Shown here: piece by piece, positions 1 through 10,141 of the stretch
How the letters are laid out: the number at the start of each line of letters is the position of its first letter
Numbering within the stretch: the stretch's first letter is position 1
NCBI GenBank assembly: GCA_032164245.1
Contig: JAVMKO010000006.1
Coordinates: 35,738,319-35,802,318 of the forward strand
Origin: Sternotherus odoratus
Lineage: Eukaryota; Chordata; Testudines; Kinosternidae
Direction: 5' to 3'
DNA length: 64,000 bases
Program-made: the position numbers and the translations under genes
The notes under the pieces: generated by a model
Told to the model about the DNA's origin: nothing
What the model saw: the letters and a program-made list of their open reading frames with translations, nothing else
Databases searched by the model: none

Positions 1-3000
1 TGATCAGGAGTAGCTCCAGACTGCGCATTTTCAGATTCCATTGTGAACCCTATTTACAGAAGCCTACCTACAATAATGGGGACAGAAAACAAACTTGAAT
101 TTTGGAATTTCTTAAGCGCCAGAAACCAGGAGAGCACAAACACAGAGCCCACTGAGACTGACTGACTTGTATGCTTTCACAGGGTGCCACAAATGAGATT
201 GACAGAAAGAAAAAGACCACTTGGCTCATCCCTCTGAATCTCCTGAAAGGCTCCTCCCTGCACCATTCCTACCAATGTCTTCTCTACCCTCCCCCAGAAT
301 CTCTTATTGCAGAGGCATTAAGTTAATCTCCATCTTTATCTTTCCCTCCCTTAGTGCCAATCCCATGCTCCTCATCTTTTCATCACCAGAGACTGATTGT
401 TCTCCTTTATTTAGATGGTTTTCTAATAGGTATTTCTAAACTGTAATCCTGTCCTGCCCCACCTCCCCAGGACTTCCCTTTTCTAGACTAGAGATATATT
501 TAGCTCTCAGATATATTTAGCTCTCTCTCTCCTCAGTCCTTGCTCTGCTCCAGGTATGACTCCGTTTTTACTCATGGCAACAAATTCCATACTTAAAGGC
601 CTGAGCTCAAAGTTTATTATATCAGAGGAACTGTATTCATAAGAGGTAAAACTGCCTCCTCCTTGTCTGCATGACCCAAGAAAGCCTTTTCAAGGCAGAG
701 GCATAAGTGAGACCTCTTGCATCTCCAGAAGGAATATCTTGGAGATGAACATCAGAGAAGCCCTGCCCAATGGTTCACATACAGAGAGCATCAGAAGGAC
801 TCAAACACAAACCCTTTCACTCTCATACAACTGCCCCTCCTGGGGACCCAAAGATGCTGACCACCTAGCAGGTCTACGAGACAGAATTGTTCTACCCAAG
901 CAACTCTGTGTAAAACATCCTAGTGTACTGCTACAGTGAGCAAGCCAACACATTGCGGAGACTGGGGAGGCCCCTCCGAGGGTCAGCCTGAAAACCCGCT
1001 ACCACTCTCACCCCCAATGCAGCACCCAATTTTCCCATTTTCACAAGTTTTAGTTTCACTTGTCTAAATGATGACCCTGTCAATGTTCCAGTGCAACAAA
1101 TGAAATCTCCCTGTGCCTGCAACCCTGTTCTGAGAGATTGGTGGATAGCGGCCTAGGACAAAGTCTTCCTAATGCTTTAAATGTGGTCACTGCATTTCAG
1201 AAGCCTGTCAAAATAGAACTATGCCTTCTGTCTGCATCTGATGGCAAATACTGCCAAGAAACTGAAATCCCAGGGGAATCCCTAGTTTCCTCTCTCTCCA
1301 TCCTGCCCTCTGGAGTCTCCAGGAATTGGAGGGGGAGATTTACACTCTGACCTCCCCCAGAAGTTTCCATATGAAAGCCCCCATGCTTCCTGTTATTTCC
1401 GTGTCAATCCGCTCCCCCTCACCCCCCAAGCTTCCTTCCAGACCTCAGCCCACGTGTCGATCCATGAAAGCCCCCAGCAGTATGTCACAGGAGTGATAAT
1501 TACACCCCACACTCCCATCATGCCATCTGCTGCTGACCTCTCACCCCTCCTCTCTTTTAATCACCCCCCAGCATCACTCACTCTGACAGAGCAGCAGCAC
1601 AAGCCATGTGACCTGTCAGGCTGGGGACATGACTTATAGGGCCCGGCTGGTGGACAAAGGGAAGGGAGGTAGGCAGCATAAATCTCCAGGGCGAATAAAA
1701 GAGAATGATGGGGTGCTCTGCCGGGGCCTGCGTTAGCAGATTCTTGGCCTCTTGTTATTCAGCCCAGAGTTATGGTGATGAGGAAGTGGCCTAGTGTGAC
1801 TCGTGCTGGTCCCAATCAACCTTGCAGAACCTACAAAAACCTAGAGGAGTCTTAATGTCATGCATAGTTGGAAAGCCTCAGTGAGGAGGGGTAGGGCCAG
1901 CAGAGCAACCAAGGGGGCAGTCCCCAGCTCAGAGACCGAGGCAAAAGACCAACAAAAATGTCTGTCATTAGTCCAGGGCACCAAGACGTGCAGAAAAAGG
2001 GAGTTGAGTCAGGCCCTTGGCTTCCAGCTTTCAGCTTCATTCTAGGATCGGGGGAGGGTAGGACTGAAGAACACAACCTGTCTCCACTCCCCCTTAGTAC
2101 AGAACTCAGACTTCCCCCTCCTCCCCCCCCGGCACTACTGAGACCTCTCTGCCTCCTGCTCTGTACATCCCTCAGGAGCCTACCCTCCACTCTCATCGAG
2201 CTTATCTAGCCCCCTTCCCTCCTCTGCTGACCCACCCCTCACTTTCCTCACCTGTTGCCGGGTAGGATAAATCACCTGATGTGTGAGTTCACAGTTGCCA
2301 TTATGAAAATAAAGATATTATTAATTTTCAACAGTGAATGGTTTAAACCCCTTCAGATAACACTGCTCTTAGTAGTGGGGACAGAGCTGTTCTTCCAGTG
2401 GTGGCAGGGGGAGGGAAGGTTGTTACTTCAACAGCAGGGAGGAAAAGGGGGGGGTTACTCCAACATGCTGAGGCATTTGATTCTAAGGTGTGGGCATCCG
2501 GATAGGAGTATTGGAATTCCCCTATCCCCATCTCTGCAGGCTGCTCTTCCTTCACAGGTGCAGTGGAGAGGAACATGCTAGGTATATTGGGTCTGCCATT
2601 TTGTGAGGGGCCAGGAGATGCCCGCAGTAATATTGTAACCTCTTCCCCATGGAACCATCAGAACCAAAGTCAGAAAAGAAAGAACCCAAATGCTTGGGAT
2701 GGGGTGGATAAAGAGATGAGGGCTGCAGGACCGGAAGGGGGGGGGGGTTCAAGAGGGGAGCTATAGAAGTGGGGAAGGGAGAAGCTGGGAGGAACATGGG
2801 GAATTTTAAACCATCATTTCCTTTAAGTTGTTCCAAAAATAAAACCATATTGAAACTTTGGCTCTTTGGATGAAAGACTGAAAACCTGGTGACTTCCCCT
2901 AGGGCTATGGGGAGTAGGGCAGAGGGCAGCCCTCTCTAATTTTTAGGTGAAATCCATTGGTAACTGGTTGAGTGCAGCAAAAGCCCCCCACCTCAGTGAG

Positions 3001-3173
3001 CTGCACAGATTTCATTGTGGATATTTCATAAAGGTATCATGGCCTGAGAACAACAGTTTACCATGAAACTGAGAAGTTGAGAGCACCTAGGAAAGATAGA
3101 TCAAGAGTGCAGGCAGGGGCTGTGAAAACCTCCCCTCACACAGCTCTACTAATGCTCCTCTGATCTAGCTAGA
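1..3173. other. Non-coding stretch, no gene recognised
   Basis: No exon, RNA gene or clear transposon was recognised. Open frames are short and without family resemblance. The block around 1440-1760 has even composition and retained CpGs and might be a conserved non-coding element, but this cannot be judged without alignment. Poly-G runs lie near 2450 and 2740. Confidence 0.4.
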
Positions 3174-3485
3174 CATGGGGTAGACAACCTATGGCACGGG
3201 TGCCAAAGGTGGCACATGAGCTGATTTTCAGTGGCACTCACTCTGCCTGGGTCCTGGCCACAGGTCCAGGGGGCTCTGCATTTTAATTTAATTTTAAATG
3301 AAGCTTCTTAAACATTTTAAAAACCTTATTTACCCTACATACAACAATAGTTTAATTATATATTAAAGACTTATAGGAAGAGACCTTCTAAAAATGTTAA
3401 AATGTATTACTGGCCCGCGAAACCTTAAATTAGAGTGAATACATGAAGACTCAGAACATCACTTCTGAAAGGTTGCTGACCCCTG
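3174..3485 (-). mobile_element. Short non-autonomous hAT-like element (copy A)
   Basis: The right end reads AGGTTGCTGACCCCTG and the left end is its diverged inverted copy (CATGGGGTAGACAACC). This CAGGGGT-type terminal repeat is characteristic of vertebrate hAT (Charlie-like) elements. The interior is AT-rich and non-coding. It matches the copy at 41366-41638, which lies in the opposite orientation. A clean 8-bp target duplication was not found here, so the exact left boundary is approximate. Confidence 0.65.
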
Positions 3486-4334
3486 ACTTAGCTATAGCAC
3501 CCCGCGCTTCTCCAATTCCTGGACCCCCTATACAGTTCTGCTGATGCACCTCACTCCTGACATGCAGCACCCCCTGCTATTCTAATCCCAGGCCTCACCC
3601 AAGTAGAGAAAATACTGTCATGGTAAATTGTGTGGTATTGGCTGTTTGGTGTTGTGCATAAAGAGCTCCTCTGCTCATCCCGAGACATGCCACTTGTGAC
3701 CAGAGGCAGTTTGTTGGAACCAGAAGCACCCTTAAGCAGGGAACAGGGTGGAGTTAGGTTTGTGAAGTCCTCTCAGGCCATAGCCTATTCCAGTCAGGTC
3801 TCGATTTCACTACAACTTCTGAAGAGGTTTCATGACCATCAAGACCAACAGGGAAGGTGTTGGTGGCCCTGCAGTCTGGGAGGCACAGTGAGCACAACAC
3901 AAAACAGTTCAGCATTCCGACAATGGGTGAAGAACTAACATGGGCTCTCAGGTCAGGCCCAGCTTGAGTCAAGGGTATCAGAAAAGCCATAGAGGCTTCA
4001 CCTGAAGGAATCAAATCTGCCCACTCAAACAAGTTTCCGTTCCTCACCATGTCACCTCCAATCTCCAAACCTCAGCAAAGCCTCTGTAAAGATGGATACT
4101 TAGTAAGCAGGTCCAAATCCAGCACAAGGAATGTCTTGGCTAGGTTGGGCGTCATTGGCCAAACCATTTTCCCAGAGCCTGAACCTCCCCGTGTCAACTC
4201 TGCTTCCCCAAAGGGACCCCTCACTCAGCAGAACAGTTTCACTGCAGGGCCTGAGCAGAGAAGCCCCATACCTCGGGCCTCCTTGCCAGCTGGGTCTTAG
4301 CCTTTGAGACTGGAGCATTGAGCTCCCTCCCCTC

Positions 4335-4560
4335 CTCCCCCCCATCTGCCATTTAACGATGATGGAAGCTGCTGTCAGCACACAGTGACAGTAATAAACA
4401 CTCTTCTTAATAACACAGGGTGTCCCTCTTATTAAAATGAATAGACTTCAGCAGTGAAGCCGGGCCGCCTGCCTTGCAGCCAGTTGGGGACAGCAGCTCT
4501 CAAGCAGAGCAGTTTATCTGCTGTAATTACCAATGTAACACGGCAGCTCGGGCTCCAGAC
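4335..4560. promoter_or_regulatory. Candidate conserved non-coding element
   Basis: This is a unique-looking AT-rich block with homeodomain-type cores (TAATTACC near 4525) and retained CpGs, and no repeat signature. It is called only from sequence texture. Cross-species alignment is the deciding test. Confidence 0.2.
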
Positions 4561-4984
4561 TACTCATGGTCATGGCACAGCTCCCCATAGACTGAGATCA
4601 GGGCTACGTGTGCTCAGACACACATACGCAGATATGCCTGCACAGACATACGCCTGCACAGAGAACGGCAGACGTGCACATACATATATGGGTGGACAGA
4701 CATACATAGTATAGCCAGAATAAAAACCATGCATGACCAGACTTTCAGTAGTGCTGAGCATTCACAAATGCCATTGAAATCAATAGTCACTGCTCAGCAC
4801 CCTTGAAAATCAGACCAGTAGCATCCTGGGGCCAGAGAGATTTAAGGGTCCAACTCTTCACAAACATTAATAATAATAATGCACCAAATCCTGAGGCTTA
4901 ATATTTACTCCTGCTGAGTAAGGCCTGGGCTAAAGCTAATTAAAGACTTCAGAATTTGTCCTCTCCCTCCCCCAGAAAAGTAAT

Positions 4985-5075
4985 AAGGGCAACAATCATC
5001 CCATCTGAGGATCTCTAAACAATTTACAAGTATTCGTTAATGAATGCCCACGACCCCGCCATGAGAAAGTTCAAC
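4985..5075 (-). repeat. MIR/L2-like fragment
   Basis: The stretch follows the GAGGATCT...AATTTACAA pattern common in old amniote MIR/L2-type copies. It is strongly diverged and has no clear ends. Confidence 0.35.
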
Positions 5076-5213
5076 ATCTGATAAGACACCCTTATAGAAG
5101 ACTGGGCTCCCCTACATCTTAGGGGGTGCACAGTCATCATTCCAACAGTTGTGCCACCACTAATCTAGCACTGTGACTAGCTCTATTATTCATACATACA
5201 CACATGTGCCTTT

Positions 5214-5217
5214 ATAG
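5214..5217. repeat. Target-site duplication (left), ATAG
   Basis: ATAG directly precedes the TGTGG start of the 5' LTR and recurs at 10138-10141 directly after the CCACA end of the 3' LTR. The 4-bp duplication marks the insertion boundaries. Confidence 0.85.
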
Positions 5218-5614
5218 TGTGGTAAACCCAGGGCTGGAAGGCTGTGGTGAGAGGGGAAAACTGCAGGTAAATTAGGTCCAGCTGAGAAAGGCTGCTGCAG
5301 CCAGCAGCAGGGCCAGCTGGGACCAGTTAAGGAGCAAGCCAGAGCCCTTTAAAGAGACTTCTCCCCAGAGAGGGGGGTGGGAGTGAGGAGTGTGTTTGGA
5401 GGCAGGAGGAGTTAGAAGATTGAGTTTGTGAAGCAGAAGGAGGTAAAGGCAAGTGAGAGGCAGTTACAGGGAGGCTGCCAGCAGGCAGGGAGGCAGGAAG
5501 GAGCCCCTCCCAGGAGGGAGCTAGCCCAGCCTAACCAGCGAGAGGCCGAACCCAGACGGGGGAGCTGCCCAGAGGACTGGAGCCTGGGGTGCCCAGGGGG
5601 GCCCCCTTGCCACA
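5218..5614 (+). repeat. 5' LTR of Gmr1-like element
   Basis: 397 bp, starting TGTGGTAAAC and ending CTTGCCACA, with 5-bp terminal inverted repeats (TGTGG/CCACA). I compared it by eye with 9741-10137 and found no difference. A TTTAAAG motif near 5350 could serve the core promoter, though this is only a suggestion. Confidence 0.93.
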
Positions 5615-5616
5615 AG

Positions 5617-5634
5617 TGGTGTCAGAGGTGGGAT
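5617..5634 (+). other. Primer binding site, tRNA-Leu type
   Basis: TGGTGTCAGAGGTGGGAT begins 2 bp after the 5' LTR. It is complementary to the 3' end of vertebrate tRNA-Leu (CAA type, ending ...CCCACTTCTGACA plus CCA) with one mismatch, so tRNA-Leu is the likely minus-strand primer. Confidence 0.8.
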
Positions 5635-5721
5635 CGTGAGTAGACGTGCTGGCAAGACCCCTCGACCAGGGCGAAAAGCACCCCCCCCCCTTATTCAAAA
5701 ACATAAAAAGAGAGAGAGAAA

Positions 5722-8700
5722 ATGGAGGAGGTGGTGAAAGCACTGGTTCAGGCCACTGCGGCCCAGCAGGAGGCTGTTCGAGTGCAGCAGGAAACCAACC
5801 AGTTACTGATGTCCCAGGCAGCCCAGGACCGAGCCACATTGCAGGAGTTAGTGAAGCAGGTGAAAGTCCTGGGCACCCTGGCCCGTGGGGGTCCCGATGC
5901 CCGGCCGCTGCGGGCAAGCAACTATTTACAGAAAATGACGGCGGACGACGATACCGAGGCCTACCTCCTCGCGTTCGAGAGGACAGCCCTGCGAGAGGCC
6001 TGGCCCCGGGAGCAGTGGGCAAGCATCCTGGCCCCTTTTCTGTGTGGAGAGGCCCAGAAGGCCTACTTTGATCTGGCAACCGAGGCTGCTGCAGATTATC
6101 CCCAGCTCAAGGCTGAAATCCTGGCAAGGGCAGGAATGACGCCAGCCCTGAGAGCCCAGCAGTTTCACGACTGGAGGTACAAGTCCGACAAGCCACCAAG
6201 GACCCAGCTGTTTGACTTGATTCACCTCGCCCAGAAGTGGCTGCAGCCTGAGACCCACAGACCAGAGAAAGTGGTGGAAATCCTAGTCCGGGACAGGTAT
6301 ATGCGGGGGTTGCCACCCGACATAAGGGGTTGGGTCCGTAAGAACGATCCCTCCTCCTATGACGAACTAGTAGCCCTCGTGGAGAGACACCTAGCCTCCC
6401 AGGAGCTGCCTCGGACTACCAAGGAAGGAGTGCGCCCGAGTAGGAGGCAGGGCACAGGGCCAAAACCCCGGGGTACCATGCCCCCAAGCCGTTACATAGA
6501 GGGAGGGAAAGAGGCTGGGGATCAGCCTGAAAGCATGGAGAAGCTTGGGGACTGGGGGAACGAGACTCGGGGGGTACGGCCTAACAGTCCGAGAACCAGG
6601 GTGCTAGCCCGAGCGGGTATACGCTGCTACGCATGTGGGGAAGTAGGGCATATAGCGGCCCAGTGCCCAAACCAGGCCGAACCCATGCAATGCGACCTGG
6701 GGGGGATGGAAGGTCCCTGTGTCCTAATAAGTCAGGTGGGGGTCGCGGTGGCCCCCCATAGATACACCCGGCCCGTTAAGATGAACGGCATTAGTACCAC
6801 TGCGTTAGTAGACTCCGGGAGTGCGGTCACGCTGGTCTCGGGGAAGCTGGTCGGGCGAGACCAACTGTCGCGGGCCAAGCGCTCCGGAGTATCCTGTGTA
6901 CATGGGGATGTCAATTATTACCCCACCATCCCCGTAAGTATAGACATCCTGGGAAACCCCACGAAGGTAATGGTGGGAGTAGTCCCGAAGCTCCCCTACC
7001 CGGTCCTGATCGGGCGAGACTTCCCAGGGTTCGATAACCTGCTCCCCGGAAGGGAGGCAGAAGGTGTTAGTGCCAAGATCCAGGAGAGGGTGCCAAGGGA
7101 GTGTGGACCCCCGGCCTTCCGAGAGTTTGACCCAGGGCTATTTTCCCTGCCGGGGGGACCCAAGAAGTCTCGGAAGGAGAGAAGGGCAGCTAAGGAGTTG
7201 GGGACGAAGATTTTGACCCAGTACCGAAGGGTAGCGCTGGTAGGGGAACAAGTAAGCCCCAGGGGGAAGAGGACTCGGCGAGCTGCGGGGGAGCCCGACG
7301 CCGGACCGAGTGCCCCCCAGACTGACCCCGAGAGGGAGCCGGGGATAGATCCCCCGGAGCTAGGACCGATTGGCCTGTCAATGGAAAGCTTTGGGCAGGA
7401 TCAAGCCAATGATCCAGCCTACCACAATATCCAGAAGGAAGTAGTGGAGGTGAATGGAGTCCCAGTAGAAGGGAAAGTTAAGGGCCAAGGACCGTATTAT
7501 GTGATAAAGGGGGACCTATTATACAGAGTAGTCCGGATGTCGGACCAAACCATAGAGCAACTCCTGGTTCCCCAGAAACACCAGAGAGGCGTGATGGACC
7601 TAGCCCATAGCCACCTCTTCGGGGGCCACCTAGGGGTGGATAAAACCCTCGACAGGGTCCTGAAAAGATTTTTTTGGCCAGGAGTCTACGCGGCTGTCCG
7701 CCGATATTGCGCCTCCTGCCCGGACTGCCAATTGCATGCCCCCCGGCCGCACTTGCGGGCCCCGTTGGTACCTCTGCCCATCATTGAAGTCCCCTTTGAG
7801 AGGATCGCTATGGACCTGGTAGGCCCACTAGAGAAATCTGCCCGGGGCCATCAGCACATACTGGTTGTGCTTGACTACGCCACCCGATACCCGGAAGCTG
7901 TGCCCCTACGGAACACGATGTCCAAGACCATAGCCCGGGAATTGGTGCAGATTTTCTCCCGAGTAGGAATACCCAAGGAGATCCTAACCGATCAAGGGAC
8001 CCCCTTTGTGTCGAAGCTGATGAAGGACTTGTGTGACATGCTCCAAGTGTGGACCCTGAGGACATCGGTTTACCACCCTCAGACGGACGGTCTGGTCGAA
8101 CGCTTCAATAGGACATTGAAGAGTATGATGCGGAAGGTAGTGAGCCGGGACGGGAAGGATTGGGACACCCTGCTCCCCTACCTACTGTTTGCCGTGAGGG
8201 AGGTACCGCAGGCCTCCACGGGATTCTCCCCGTTCGAGTTGTTATATGGACGCCACCCTCGGGGCATACTCGATATAGCCAAAGAGGGTTGGGAGGATCA
8301 GCCGAAGCCGGAGAGAAATGTCATCGAGCATGTGCTACGGATGAGAGAGAGGATAGCCCAGGTTACCCCCATAGTGCGAGAGCACATGAAGAAGGCCCAA
8401 GAGGCCCAGCGGACGTATTATGATCGTCGGGCGGTGAGCCGGAAGTTCCAGGTGGGGGACCGAGTAATGGTGCTTGTACCCACGGCTGAAAGTAAACTGT
8501 TAGCCCACTGGCAAGGGCCCTATGAGGTGATCGAAGCCGTGGGAGACGTAGACTATAAGGTCCGACAGCCGGGACGCCGGAAGCTGGAGCAGATCTATCA
8601 TGTAAACCTACTGAAGCCTTGGCAGGATAGAGAGGCTCAAGTAGTCGCGCTCGGAGCAACCCCCCGGGAAGGGAACCAGCCTAGCCAGGTAGGGATATCC

Positions 8701-9705
8701 CCCGAGCTGACCCCAAACCAACGAGAAGAGGTGATCAGCATGATCAGACGGCACCCGGACGTGTTCTCGGAGACACCAGGCCGAACCAGGGAGGTATGCC
8801 ACCACATCCGCACGGAGCCTGGGGTAAAAGTGTGTGTCAAGCCCTATCGGATCCCAGAGGCAAAAAGGGAAATGATTGGAACAGAAGTCCGGAAGATGCT
8901 GAGATTGGGGGTCATAGAAGAGTCCCATAGCCAGTGGTCCAGTCCCGTGGTCCTGGTACCCAAGCCCGATGGCAGTGTAAGATTCTGCAATGACTTCCGG
9001 AGGCTGAACGACGTGTCCCAGTTCGATGCCTATCCGCTACCACGAATAGATGAACTGATCGACCGATTAGGAACAGCGCGGTTCCTGTCCACCCTGGACC
9101 TGACCAAAGGCTACTGGCAAATCCCCCTTGCCCCAGCGGACAAGGAGAAAACAGCCTTTTCCACTCCAGATGGTCTGTTCCAATACACGGTTCTCCCCTT
9201 TGGATTACATGGGGCCCCCGCCACCTTCCAGCGGCTTATGGACAAACTGCTGCGGCCGCATCGTAAGTACGCGGCCGCTTATTTGGATGATGTGATTATC
9301 CATAGCCCCGACTGGGAGACACACTTGGGGAAGGTGGAGGCAGTGCTAGACACCTTGAGGAAGGCCGGTTTGACTGCGAATCCCGCCAAGTGCTCAATTG
9401 GACTAGCAGAAGCCAGATACCTCGGGTATGTAGTGGGGAGAGGCCTGGTGAGACCCCAGCTTAACAAGTTAGAGGCGATCCAGAAGTGGCCACGACCAGT
9501 CCGGAAAAAGCAGGTCAGGGCATTCCTGGGGTTGGTCGGCTATTACCGACAGTTCATTCCCCATTTCGCCGCCCGGGCATGCCCACTAACTGACCTGACG
9601 AGAGCCCGTGGCCCGGATATTGTGAAATGGTCGAACGCAGCAGAAGAGGCGTTTAAGGAAATGCGGACGGCCTGTCCAGGGTACACTGCTCAGCGACCCA
9701 AGTAG
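5722..9705 (+). CDS. Gag-protease-integrase-RT polyprotein of Gmr1-like element
   Basis: 1327 codons without interruption. The order is: an N-terminal glutamine-rich coiled-coil-like segment (about 1-50); a capsid-like gag whose C-terminal part (about 139-228) resembles SCAN domains; a CCHC knuckle ([14 protein letters not shown], about 302-315); an aspartic protease with DSGS (about 363); integrase with HHCC zinc finger (from about 625), D-D-E residues in MDLVGP, TDQGTPF and LVERFN (about 697, 757, 793) and a GPY/F module (about 932); then RT with [14 protein letters not shown] and the YLDD catalytic box (about 1187). The start at 5722 is the first ATG after the primer site. The frame leaves RT at about 1318 and ends after ten out-of-frame residues, because RNase H has been deleted. 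It is not a host gene. Confidence 0.93.
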   Translation: MEEVVKALVQATAAQQEAVRVQQETNQLLMSQAAQDRATLQELVKQVKVLGTLARGGPDARPLRASNYLQKMTADDDTEAYLLAFERTALREAWPREQWASILAPFLCGEAQKAYFDLATEAAADYPQLKAEILARAGMTPALRAQQFHDWRYKSDKPPRTQLFDLIHLAQKWLQPETHRPEKVVEILVRDRYMRGLPPDIRGWVRKNDPSSYDELVALVERHLASQELPRTTKEGVRPSRRQGTGPKPRGTMPPSRYIEGGKEAGDQPESMEKLGDWGNETRGVRPNSPRTRVLARAGIRCYACGEVGHIAAQCPNQAEPMQCDLGGMEGPCVLISQVGVAVAPHRYTRPVKMNGISTTALVDSGSAVTLVSGKLVGRDQLSRAKRSGVSCVHGDVNYYPTIPVSIDILGNPTKVMVGVVPKLPYPVLIGRDFPGFDNLLPGREAEGVSAKIQERVPRECGPPAFREFDPGLFSLPGGPKKSRKERRAAKELGTKILTQYRRVALVGEQVSPRGKRTRRAAGEPDAGPSAPQTDPEREPGIDPPELGPIGLSMESFGQDQANDPAYHNIQKEVVEVNGVPVEGKVKGQGPYYVIKGDLLYRVVRMSDQTIEQLLVPQKHQRGVMDLAHSHLFGGHLGVDKTLDRVLKRFFWPGVYAAVRRYCASCPDCQLHAPRPHLRAPLVPLPIIEVPFERIAMDLVGPLEKSARGHQHILVVLDYATRYPEAVPLRNTMSKTIARELVQIFSRVGIPKEILTDQGTPFVSKLMKDLCDMLQVWTLRTSVYHPQTDGLVERFNRTLKSMMRKVVSRDGKDWDTLLPYLLFAVREVPQASTGFSPFELLYGRHPRGILDIAKEGWEDQPKPERNVIEHVLRMRERIAQVTPIVREHMKKAQEAQRTYYDRRAVSRKFQVGDRVMVLVPTAESKLLAHWQGPYEVIEAVGDVDYKVRQPGRRKLEQIYHVNLLKPWQDREAQVVALGATPREGNQPSQVGISPELTPNQREEVISMIRRHPDVFSETPGRTREVCHHIRTEPGVKVCVKPYRIPEAKREMIGTEVRKMLRLGVIEESHSQWSSPVVLVPKPDGSVRFCNDFRRLNDVSQFDAYPLPRIDELIDRLGTARFLSTLDLTKGYWQIPLAPADKEKTAFSTPDGLFQYTVLPFGLHGAPATFQRLMDKLLRPHRKYAAAYLDDVIIHSPDWETHLGKVEAVLDTLRKAGLTANPAKCSIGLAEARYLGYVVGRGLVRPQLNKLEAIQKWPRPVRKKQVRAFLGLVGYYRQFIPHFAARACPLTDLTRARGPDIVKWSNAAEEAFKEMRTACPGYTAQRPK
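9661..9680 (+). other. RNase H deletion joint
   Basis: Two frames meet here. The polyprotein frame reads the RT end (FKEMRTA). In another frame the same bases, 9663-9680, read ADGLSR, the motif that normally closes the RNase H region of Ty3/gypsy elements. The whole RNase H segment between them is absent. The overlap of both readings over about 10 bases suggests the deletion formed between two short matching sequences. Confidence 0.75.
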
Positions 9706-9724
9706 CCCAACCCCATGGTGTTGA

Positions 9725-9740
9725 GCAGGGGGGGGGGATG
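9725..9740 (+). other. Polypurine tract
   Basis: A run of ten G with flanking purines lies immediately before the 3' LTR, the expected plus-strand priming site. Confidence 0.75.
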
Positions 9741-10137
9741 TGTGGTAAACCCAGGGCTGGAAGGCTGTGGTGAGAGGGGAAAACTGCAGGTAAATTAGGT
9801 CCAGCTGAGAAAGGCTGCTGCAGCCAGCAGCAGGGCCAGCTGGGACCAGTTAAGGAGCAAGCCAGAGCCCTTTAAAGAGACTTCTCCCCAGAGAGGGGGG
9901 TGGGAGTGAGGAGTGTGTTTGGAGGCAGGAGGAGTTAGAAGATTGAGTTTGTGAAGCAGAAGGAGGTAAAGGCAAGTGAGAGGCAGTTACAGGGAGGCTG
10001 CCAGCAGGCAGGGAGGCAGGAAGGAGCCCCTCCCAGGAGGGAGCTAGCCCAGCCTAACCAGCGAGAGGCCGAACCCAGACGGGGGAGCTGCCCAGAGGAC
10101 TGGAGCCTGGGGTGCCCAGGGGGGCCCCCTTGCCACA
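9741..10137 (+). repeat. 3' LTR of Gmr1-like element
   Basis: 397 bp, TGTGGTAAAC...TTGCCACA, matching 5218-5614 with no difference seen. It is followed directly by the ATAG target duplication at 10138-10141. Confidence 0.93.
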
Positions 10138-10141
10138 ATAG

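Larger units (their letters stand above)
5218..10137 (+). mobile_element. Gmr1-like Ty3/gypsy LTR retrotransposon, RNase H-deleted
   Basis: A 4920-bp element bounded by two 397-bp direct LTRs (TGTGG...CCACA) and an ATAG target duplication. It has a primer binding site after the 5' LTR, one open frame of 1327 codons and a G-rich polypurine tract before the 3' LTR. Integrase lies upstream of reverse transcriptase, the copia-like order that defines Gmr1-like elements within Ty3/gypsy. There is no envelope frame. The two LTRs look identical by eye, so insertion was recent. The coding part is rich in CpG compared with the flanks, as expected for DNA not yet eroded by methylation decay. RNase H is missing, so this copy is probably non-autonomous. 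Confidence 0.93.

Noticed and set aside
5531..6079. 182-codon minus-strand frame overlapping the LTR and gag start
   Set aside because: Antisense shadow of the Gmr1-like polyprotein and LTR; the sense strand carries all recognisable domains.
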